Shown here: piece by piece, positions 56,052-64,000 of the stretch
Position numbering within the stretch: position 1 is the stretch's first letter
How the letters are laid out: each line of letters begins with the position of its first letter
DNA from: Yamagishiella unicocca
Taxonomy: Eukaryota > Chlorophyta > Chlorophyceae > Chlamydomonadales > Volvocaceae
Length of the DNA: 64,000 bases
Assembly: GCA_003116995.1 (NCBI GenBank)
Contig: BDSL01000055.1
Location: 186,001-250,000 of the forward strand
Reading direction: 5' to 3'
The notes under the pieces: generated by a model
Seen by the model: the letters and a program-made list of their open reading frames with translations, nothing else
Database searches by the model: none
What the model was told of the DNA's origin: nothing
Position numbers and translations under genes: made by a program

Positions 56052-58887
56052 CCCCCTCGACCGTCCTCCTCCGTCGCCTCCTCGCACCCTGCCTGGGTGC
56101 CTGGCGCCTTCGGCTGCGGGGTGTCACGACACAGCACGTAACTGGCACATCAGGTGCCGATGCTGATACCAGAGCAGTGGGTTCTGGTGTCTCGCACGCG
56201 CTGTGTCGATCACCAGCTGTGTCGTGACAGGGGTCTGGCTCTTGCTGTTACTGCTACTGCCGCTGCTGCTGCTACGGCACAAATGAGGTGATTGTTATGA
56301 TTACTGGCATGGTTACGGCTGGTGCTGCCGCCGTCGGTGGACGTTTTGTGGCATTGAGGCCAGCAGGTGGCAGGTGTACACCGTGCGGTCGTGGTGTGGA
56401 CACATGCTGGTGCTTCCCTTGTCCTTACTCGGCGGACGTGGGACGTCGGGTTGCGACGGACGGACCGGCTGTGCGGGCCGCAGAGGCAGGTCTGTGGGGG
56501 CCGCGGAGGCAGGCCTGTGCGGGCCGTGTGCAACCAGGGGAGAGGGGCCTATCACCCAGGGCCTCGGCGCCGGCCACCTGTAACGGCCGCCGGGATGTGA
56601 CGCCCCCCACCATAAACAGCCGTCCAGGGAGGCCGGGAAATGATGTCAGGTTGACTTGGCAATGTCGCGAGTTCAGCACCGAGGACCTTGGCGTCCGCTT
56701 CGTGGAGGAGTTGACACCCCTTCGCGCGCGAGCTGCTTAGCCGCTCAGTGCGGCTCTGCCAGCTGCGGCTCGGAGCTGCAGTCGCGTAAACGGTTCACTA
56801 CGTTTCTTTGAACCACGGCAGGGCGCTCTGCTTCGTGATGCTGGCTGGGTCGCGTCTCGACTCTTGCCGTCCCACGGGTCTGTCTAACCTCCAGCGCCGC
56901 TACAGCCGTACATTCGCCCGATACCAAAACAGTTATGGCCATGGCGTAAAACTCGCTCGAGGGCAGCAGTGTGTTGCCGACTACCCCGATTCAAGTGGCC
57001 ATGAGTGGGTCCTGCGGCTGGCAGCAGGCGCACCGTTACGTCGCACGCTCGCACCCTGCGCCGAGGCCTGCAAGCCTGCAACATTCAACCTGGGAGTTAA
57101 CAAACCCACACGCATTATTTAGTTGGCTTGCTGTCTATCGGCGCATTTGTGCGTCGGCGCGGCTGCGGCGCTGCCTTGGGTACAGCTGCCCGTGCTGCGG
57201 TCTGCTGCAAAGGGCTACAACGGGCGCCGGGGACCCAAAGTCGCTTCATTGGATAAGCGGCAGTTAGAGGTGAGGCCACTCCCTGTGGCTTTATTTTCAA
57301 GGACCCTGCTTGGTATTCCGCTATGCGTGCTTGTTCCGTTGGATTTGACCGTATTTGACGTACAAGGCGCGAAGTCGCTTGGCTGTCGCTGTAGTTAATG
57401 CAGCAGCACCGTCGCTCTCTTGTTAACAACGAGACGCGTTTTTCTTGTACGCACGGGGTGCCATGCAGACGAGTCTCGCAGCTGCAGCATGGTGTTCGCC
57501 ACGTTTCCTCCTATTCACGTTGTTCAGCCTCCCGTCAATATGTTCAGATACCGGCCTATTACTAACTTAAATGCTAGCGGATGAAGATGCTGTGAACATC
57601 GGAGAGGGTCCGTGCATTTGGTCGCCGGGTCTGTGCATTTGGGTGGCATTTGTTCGTTTCCTGCCCCACGGCGAAACGTCATGCACAATGCGGCTTGTGG
57701 AAAAGCCGCGGTATAATACTTCCGTCATTATAGGTCTGTGCAGCTTTCACTTGCGCCCCACACCAAGAGTGGACGTGCCAGACGTTATTACTGTTGCTGA
57801 AGCTTTCCCGCTCGCCCGTCGTACCAGCCAAGATTAGTTTGGCGCGAATTCGCGCTGCTGAACTAGGTGGCGTCGGGACCGCTTGCGACAACAACTCCCT
57901 CTCTCTGCGCCACCACACCACCACGCGTCGCGGCCATCCCCAGTCCGGCAGCAGTCCCACCAAAGTCCCCACACCTACTGAGTCTCTCACACTTTATCCG
58001 TAGCCCACTCGTCCACTTCTTGACCCCCACGCCTGCAGCGATGTCGCATCCCCGGGGCCCTTCCCGTAGCGCTCAAGTACCCACATCGGGGACGCCCCTA
58101 TCCGCCACCCGCTGCTCTAGGCCGGACGCCATAGTCACTAGGCCCAACCCGCCTGGGGCATTCCTTGCTTTGTTACGTTTTCCATAGCCAGCTGAGCCAC
58201 GGTGGTTTCGGGGCTTCTGGGGGAAGCGCACGTCTGGACTGGACCTAGCGCCTCTCGTATATGATTGGGACAGGGGGAGAGGGTACGACATGGCCGGCAA
58301 TGTACCCGTGATCTCATGTATGCGGGGCAGAGTGCGCGAGGCAGGGATGCAGATCCCGGGGGTAGCTCGGGAGCGCCGGCACCGCGGCCGCCCCAGCACG
58401 TGTACCTGCGGCGGCTGCAGGATCAGCTGCACGCAGTTCGCCTGCTCTCTTTGCGCTGTGAGCCACTGCACCGGTAGCACTAACGCCACCGTCTGCGGCT
58501 GTTCGTCTGCGGCTGCCTGGTAGCCTGGCCGCACATCACCGCGTACGGCAAGCAACCGACAAGCAACCGGCAACCACGCTCATCACCTCCATGCATCACG
58601 TCTTTTGCACCAAGAGTGTCGTAGCCAACCAAAAATATAGCCGCCCCAAACCCCCACCACGTGTGTTCACACACACACACACGACAGTGATGTACGACAG
58701 CTCTGGTCATCCTCCTGCGCCAGCAGCTAGAACCCCAGAACCCACCGCGACTTCCCCGCTAGCGGCCGAGAGCCTGCCGCCGTGACAGCCAGGCCCCCCC
58801 CAACACTGCAACACCCCCCCAACCTACAACGGGTTTTCGTTCGTACACGGGTCTTCCTCTTACCCCCCCGCCACAGCCCCTACCCCA
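56052..58887. other. Convergent 3' region and gene-free stretch
   Basis: SnoaL-gene 3' UTR to about 56600, then about 2.2 kb without a supported gene, then the 3' UTR of the S2P gene. A family A-like antisense fragment (TTCGTTCGTACACGGGTCTT) lies at 58829-58861, outside coding sequence. Confidence 0.5.
56579..56583 (+). terminator. TGTAA polyadenylation signal of the SnoaL-like gene
   Basis: About 530 nt after the stop at 56051. Confidence 0.55.
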
Positions 58888-61850
58888 CTACAGCAGGTTG
58901 AGCGTGTCCCTGACGACCAGCCCCAGCCCCAGCGCGGTGAGCAGCAGGAAGCCCGACGCCATGACCCCCTGCTCCACCCCCGCCGGCAGCTTGCGGCCCC
59001 CCCGGAGCGCCTCCAGCGCCAGCAGCACCAGGTAGCCGCCGTCCAGCGCCGGCAGCGGCAGGATGTTGACCGCCGCCAAGTTGATGTTGATGATGGCGGC
59101 GAACTGGAAGAGCCCCGCAGAGTCCATCCGCACCACCTCCGACCCCGCAGCCACGATGGCCACGGGGCCCGACAGCTGGCCGCTCATGGCCGCGAAGTTG
59201 GTCACGATCTGCTTGAGCCCGTTGAACACCGTGCCCGCCAACCTGCAAACGGCGCCGTTTCCGGGGCAGAGGCAGACAGGAGGTTGGGAGCAGTCCAGCC
59301 ATTAAACCAATGCCATGTAATCGGGTCTTTATGCCCTCCGCCCCGGCGGTCGTTTTTGCAACCCCCCTACCTAGCCCACCCGCCCCGCCCCTCCCCCTGG
59401 GTTTCCGCTCCCGCGCCCCCCCCCCCCTCCCCCACCTGTTGAACTACATTACCCCAGTCGAGTTACCGGTTCTATACTTGTAACCCACCTGTTGAACTCG
59501 CTCTGCGTCATGGACAGCACCTCCGCAGTGCTCCCCGGGTAGGTGTGCATGATGTAGGTGTTGGACGTGAGCTGCACGCCAATGCGCCCCTGCCCGTCAG
59601 ACCCGGCGTCGGGGGTGCAGCGCAGCGACAACACCTCGCCGTCACTGCTGCCGGACGCACCAGCGGCGGCGGCGCCGCCGCCTCCCCGCCGAACCTGGAG
59701 CTCCAGCTCCTTCCCGACGCCGCTGCGGATGGCGGATACGGACTCCGACACCTGGCTGGGCGCCGCGGGGACCGTCACGTCGCCGATGCGCAGCAGGATG
59801 TCACCGGAGCGCAGACCGGCGCGGGCGGCGGCGGAGGTGGCAGCGAGTGTGGTGTCGGGGACGACCACGCGCACCCCGGGCAGGAAGGCCGTCTCCGCCT
59901 TGCCCACTGTGGAGATCTGGCGGCGGCGGCAGTCGGGGGGAAGGAAGGGATCTAGGGTTTTAGGTGGGTTAGCTGGGGGACCCGGCCCCTCCTGCCCCTC
60001 CCACCCCAGCACCTTCCCCCCTCCACCCCTCCTCCCCGCTTCCCCCTGCCCCACCTGAGCCAATAGCACCAGGTATGCAAACACCACGTTGGCAATGACA
60101 CCGGCGCTGATGACTGCTGCCCGCTGCGGAATGGGCCGGTTCTTGAGCAGGTCGGGGTCATCAGGGGGGATGTTGGACTCGCCGGTGGGGTCGTCGTCCG
60201 GAAAGGCCACGTAGCCGCCCAGGGGCACTGCGTTGAGGCAGTACTCCACCTCGGGGCCCTGGGGGTGTGGGGGAGGGGAGGGGGTTACAGAAGATAACCG
60301 GTTACTCGATATGGAAAGTGTAGCTGGCGGGTGGTGGTGGTGGTGGATAGAGTAGGGTGTGAAGGGGAAAACCGGTCATATTCCTGTAACCCCCCCGCCA
60401 CATCCGCCATGGTGTCCTCCCCACCGCCTCCAGCTGGCTCACAGCCCGCAGCCTGCAGCCAGCCACCGCCCTTTCCGGCCTTGCCTAGGTACCCCCCGGG
60501 GCCTGAGCCACCCCTGCTGGCCCCCCCACCCGCCGCTCCACCACCGTGCCTCCCGCCGCCACCCCTCCCCTTTCCCTTTCCCTCCCACCATGCCAGCCTG
60601 CCAGCCTGACAGCTTGATAGGAAGCAGCGCCCCTGACGGCCCCCCAACCAGCCAGGCGCCCTCCCCCACCCCGACGCCTCTCCTCCTTTCCCCGCTCATT
60701 CCCCACCTCCCGTTGCAACTCTCCGACGCTCTTCCGGCCCCCCCTTCCACACCTTGGCTCCCCGCACCTCCACCCCACATCACCACCCCACATCACACTC
60801 TGCCGGGATAGTCATCGGCCGCGCCGCCCCCCTACCTCTCTCCCTCATCCGCCCCCCTACCTCTCTCCCTCATCCGCCCCGCGGCTTGGCCCCACCTGGC
60901 CCCACCTGTATCCACGGCTTCTCGCCCCACGACGGCCCGGGCGGAAGCCTCCAACGCCCCAGCCCCGACCCATTCCCACACCAACCCACGTTCCTTAGTT
61001 ACCCCACCCCAGGTTCCCAAGGTTCCCACCCAACCCAGCTTCCTCGCCCTCAGCCAACCCAGCCGCACACCTGGTACTTGAACAGAGTGGGTCCGAAGCC
61101 CACCGCGAACTTGGTGACCCGGATGCCCTGCAGCCTGGCCGCCATGAAGTGCCCCGCCTCGTGCACCGCCACTATCACCGCGAGCACGCTGATGGCCTGG
61201 AGCACGGAGCCGGGCTTGGAGGCGTCGAAGCCCAGGCCTGGGATCCACCGCACGACACGGCGAGGCGGGGAGGTAAGCTGATGTGGGCTGCATCTGGGCA
61301 CTGCATGCCCGTTGGGTGGCCGCTGATCTGGATGGTCCCTGCCGCCGGCCGAAATCCACCCCTCGCGATCTGACGCAGCCGCTACACCCCACCCCTCGCG
61401 ACTGGTAACACCAATCTGGGTCGTATGATTTACTGGTGTTGCGTCTCGGTTGCGAGAAGATCGACACACGATCACCGCGAAGCGCTCACCTCCCAACAGG
61501 CCGCCCATCAAGAGCGTGGTCTTGGGCTGCAGCAACCATTCCATGTCCATCTCGAAAGGCCATTTCAAGCCTTTTAGGGTGCTGCCCAGAGGGTTGGCTG
61601 CTCCTGCTGATGACTGAGACGTGCTCGCCTCAAGGCCAACGCTCCGCTGATGCGGCAGGCGGTCGACGGCATCAACCTCATCACGCAGCGGCGGTGCTGA
61701 TGGAAGTACAATAATATCTGATTGGCGAACGCTTGGTACATGCAGCGGTCGTGTTGCCCTGGCGCCAGCTGGGCAACGTAGTACTCTGGGGCACCTGGAA
61801 GTCGCTCTTTGGCCGATTGATCCGGACTGCATCGTGCCTGATTGCAACAT
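58888..61850 (-). CDS. Site-2 metalloprotease (RseP/ARASP type), plastid membrane
   Basis: Zinc intramembrane protease that cuts membrane-anchored proteins. Five exons close in phase: 61850-61490, 61237-61071, 60258-60055, 59916-59489, 59242-58888 (504 residues). Residues 1-115 look like a plastid transit peptide. The catalytic HEAGH is at 146-150 in the first helix (SVLAVIVAVHEAGHFMA), followed by FAVGFGP and NAVPLGGYVAF. A second helix is near SAGVIANVVFAYLVLLAQ. A PDZ domain (about 255-370: RAGLRSGDILLRIGDVTV) comes next, and the third zinc ligand, Asp 454, is in ILPLPALDGG. All catalytic residues are present. Plant relatives are inner-envelope proteases needed for chloroplast development (ARASP). 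The start could also be ATG 61832; the frame opens further upstream only with TTG. Introns hold family C repeats and a telomere-like motif. Confidence 0.92.
59431..59498 (-). repeat. Family C insertion flanked by a 15-bp direct repeat that doubles the splice donor
   Basis: CCCACCTGTTGAACT occurs at 59431-59445 and again at 59484-59498, flanking a 38-bp family C core (contains CCAGTCGAGTTACCGG). In the S2P gene's sense the repeat is AGTTCAACAGGTGGG, which is the exon 4 end plus donor. Use of the exon-proximal donor keeps the frame; use of the second would add 53 nt and break it. This looks like a target-site duplication made by insertion at a splice donor. Confidence 0.85.
59951..59970 (+). 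repeat. Telomere-like motif near S2P intron 3 acceptor
   Basis: TCTAGGGTTTTAGGTGGG on the plus strand; in gene sense it is CCTAAAACCCTAGA, about 35 nt before the acceptor. Confidence 0.6.
60283..60325 (+). repeat. Intronic repeat family C, acceptor-side antisense copy
   Basis: GGTTACAGAAGATAACCGGT then TACTCGATATGGAAAGTG, antisense to the S2P gene, about 25 nt from the acceptor of intron 2. Confidence 0.7.
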
Positions 61851-62272
61851 ATTCAAACAAGGGTTCGTCTTGAATTCAAGAATCTGGAGTAAACTCAAGA
61901 ATCTGGAGTACTAATACTTAAATCAATTTGCTTGACGTTTACGCTCACGTCTGTGTAGGCGTTTGTTCCTGTTCACAGCATCATACACGCAGCAAGTGTC
62001 ATCAAAGTAAGGGACAACGCTCCGTTCCTGTGCCTCGCCACCTCCTCCTCACCATCGGTTCGTACGGCAGGCCCCTCGTCCTCACAGTTCAGGCTGACAA
62101 ACCCATATGAAGCTATAAGAGCGCAGGACTGCCATACGTAGCCTTCATACAGTTTCCCTTGCTCAGCGACTCTACTAGCTTCAAGCATTGCACGGAGCCG
62201 TCGACTTTCGCGACCGGTAGTTCGGTCGCTTTTCGCCTACCCTCGCGATTGCTTTGTTGTCGCATCCCCAAA
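61851..62272. promoter_or_regulatory. Divergent intergenic region, S2P and membrane-protein genes
   Basis: 422 bp between ATG 61850 (-) and ATG 62273 (+). It contains a 17-bp tandem duplication (CTCAAGAATCTGGAGTA) near 61875-61911. It holds both promoters and 5' UTRs. Confidence 0.55.
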
Positions 62273-63425
62273 ATGGCCATGCTTCAGCAGCAGCGCCTTG
62301 GGCGTCCAACCACCACTTCGCGCCGGGGGCGCCAGACTGTGGCCCCGTCAGCGCTCTTCAAGAAGAAGTCGGCTGTCGTCGTCGAAGAGAAGCCGGTCAC
62401 CACTAAGGGATCAAAGAAAGCGCCGGTTGATGTGGAGAAGCCACGGCCAAAGTAAGCTGCACACGCGTCTTGCACGCTCCCTCTCGCTCGTACGCCACAC
62501 ATGCGGCTAGTGTTTGACACCCTGCCCACACTCGCTGCCCGGACGATATTTTCATACATTAAATGATAAATGTCGGAATCTGGATACGTTATAGGTGTTC
62601 GCAAGCGTAGTGCCTTTGCTGTATATCGAACAGCGACTCATCCTGTGGTCCTGCCCTGGCTTGCCTCGCCCCGCGCTCATACCTTCTAGTTCACCATTTC
62701 ATAGCAAGGCGTCTGTTTTTCCCGAGTTTCTCCTTATCATGTACACACATGCTTATTTCTAATCCGCCCCCTCTCACCCGCTGCCAACCCTTCCAGGCAG
62801 GGAGCGTTTTCGCAAGCCTTGAACGCGTTCGACTTCACGTCCACCCGCAGCGAGAAGGACGCTGACCTCCTGTACGAGGCCAAGTACGGCCAGCGCGGCC
62901 AGGATGGCAAGATGACGCCCGAGCAATACCAGTGAGTGGGCCACCTGGCAGCATGACCCAAGGACAGACACACGCTTAGACGTGTCTGTGGACGTGCCTG
63001 ACATGACCCGACAAACCCAAACACCCCGTGGCTGTGTCCGTCATTGCCAAAAATCGTTCTTATGTTCTCCGGTCTCTCTCCTCCCTCCCTTCCGCGCAGG
63101 GCTCTTCGCCGGAAGGTCGTTGGCACCGCCAAGGACTACTGGAAGGACTGGGTGGAGGAGGAGCAGGTGCGAGAAAGGAGTTCAGAGCACTCTCTCAGAG
63201 GAAGCTGACGTTAAAACTTCCAGCCTCGGGCACCGGCCGCTTCCACCGCCCCACCACTCACGACCCTCCTTCGCCTCGCTTGCTTGCCGACAGGTCAAGA
63301 ACATCAAAACGTACTACAAGCCCGATGACGCCGGCGGCAGTGTGCCGTACTTGGGTGTTTTGGTGGGCATCGTCTTGGCCATGCTGGCGACCACCGTGCT
63401 TGTGGTGGTGCAGACCAGCAGCTAG
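62273..63425 (+). CDS. Small single-pass membrane protein, probably plastid, function unknown
   Basis: Four exons close in phase: 62273-62451, 62797-62931, 63100-63166, 63294-63425 (170 residues). ATG 62273 is chosen; the in-frame ATG at 62279 is two codons later. The N-terminus is transit-like (LGRPTTTSRRGRQTVAPSAL then FKKKSAVVV) and Lys-rich to residue 60. Then comes a soluble helical part with many aromatic and charged residues (NAFDFTSTRSEKDADLLYEA, GKMTPEQYQALRRKVVGTAK, DYWKDWVEEEQVKNIKTYYK), then PDDAGGSVPY and one C-terminal helix (LGVLVGIVLAMLATTVLVVV) ending QTSS. This fits a tail-anchored or bitopic thylakoid or envelope protein with a stromal domain. I cannot name the family. Codon use is strongly biased and the introns are short, as in well-expressed genes. 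TGTAA signals lie at 63941 and 63964. Confidence 0.82.
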
Positions 63426-63940
63426 GGGAGGACGTTGCAGCCTCTGGCAAGGCTTGCAGCCGCATGTATTGTAGCTGGCGGGAACACATCGTGTTCCTGC
63501 CGTGATAGGCGAGAGGTTGTATCCATGGCAAGGCGGCGGTTCCTTGGTTTGTTGTGCCATCGACCGGCGTATTGGTGCTGAGCGTGATCGGTGAGTGATG
63601 TTGCTGTTGCTGATTTTTTGGTTTGGATTCATTGTACTCAGGACGGAGAGGCGCATAATTGTCGAACCTGTTGATCGTTCGACATAGGTTTCGTATGACA
63701 GAGTTGACCAAGGCAGTTGGCTCCGACTGTCGGTATTGCCATTACCCTGTGAGCAAGATGGCTAGGGAAAAAGAGCGTGAAGAGCGTGGTTGCGAGCAGG
63801 AGGCTTTGGGCGATGAACAGTGTTGGCACACTGGCCATAGCCAATGTCAAGAGTGTTGCGAGCCTGTCAATTTTGGATCCGAGCATTGCACTCTCCAGTC
63901 CGTGGATGAGATACGCAAGACATATTGTGTACGAAGAACG

Positions 63941-63968
63941 TGTAACATACCGGTATGACCACATGTAA
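63941..63968 (+). terminator. Two TGTAA polyadenylation signals
   Basis: TGTAACATACCGG occurs twice, 23 bp apart, about 520 nt after the stop at 63425. The surrounding 22-bp unit is itself a short tandem repeat. Confidence 0.65.
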
Positions 63969-64000
63969 CATACCGGCATAACCTGCGAACATCCGGTGGG

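Noticed and set aside
1..64000. Bacterial-style features: operons, ribosome binding sites, CRISPR arrays, prophage
   Set aside because: The window is intron-rich nuclear DNA. Repeats present are tandem satellites and dispersed intronic elements without regular unique spacers.
1..64000. tRNA or rRNA genes
   Set aside because: No cloverleaf with a TTCGA-type T-arm or rRNA core sequence was seen by eye; a covariance-model scan would be decisive.

Overview
The window looks like nuclear DNA of a volvocine-type green alga (Chlamydomonas/Gonium/Volvox relatives). The reasons are: very GC-rich exons and introns; many short introns with GTG(A/G)G donors and C-rich acceptors; TGTAA polyadenylation signals 0.5-0.8 kb after stop codons; long Gly, Ser, Ala, Pro and Gln tracts in proteins; plastid-transit-like N-termini; and scattered TTTTAGGG-type (Chlamydomonas-type telomere) motifs inside introns. 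Exon structures below were built by hand by matching splice sites and reading phase. Where every phase closes, confidence is high; where a first exon could not be closed, this is stated. The species cannot be named from the sequence.

Layout. 1-3121 (-): a plastid-type SAM-dependent methyltransferase whose 3' end is off the window. 4227-5898 (-): an unrecognised protein with an acidic C-terminal part. 7366-13760 (+): a rhomboid intramembrane serine protease with a 615-residue low-complexity N-terminus. 16732-19474 (-): a ZIP metal transporter. 20366-21801: a gene-free repeat block with a 302-bp near-perfect inverted repeat, a two-copy 157-bp direct repeat and a 43-bp tandem repeat. 23048-25098 (-): a small plastid PDZ protein. 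25420-28182 (+): a coiled-coil protein with one possible membrane helix. 30652-48156 (+): a very large receptor-like kinase of 24 exons and about 3,234 residues, with a CBM2/COBRA-like and a CBM3-like module outside, one membrane helix, a TKL-type kinase domain and a 1,044-residue tail. 49992-50661 (+): a small PB1/ubiquitin-like protein. 52883-54136 (-) and 54227-56051 (+): a divergent pair, an unknown 180-residue Cys/His protein and a plastid SnoaL-like protein, with start codons only 90 bp apart. 58888-61850 (-) and 62273-63425 (+): a second divergent pair, a plastid site-2 (RseP/ARASP-type) metalloprotease and a small single-pass membrane protein. The PDZ and coiled-coil genes form a third divergent pair.

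The genes do not form one pathway. Common threads are plastid-targeted products (methyltransferase, PDZ protein, SnoaL-like protein, S2P and probably the last gene) and membrane proteolysis (a rhomboid and an S2P). The two most unusual signals are the carbohydrate-binding-like receptor kinase and several families of short repeats shared between introns of unrelated genes. Most of those repeats follow an orientation rule: sense copies sit just after splice donors and antisense copies just before acceptors. One copy in the S2P gene is flanked by a 15-bp direct repeat that duplicates the splice donor.
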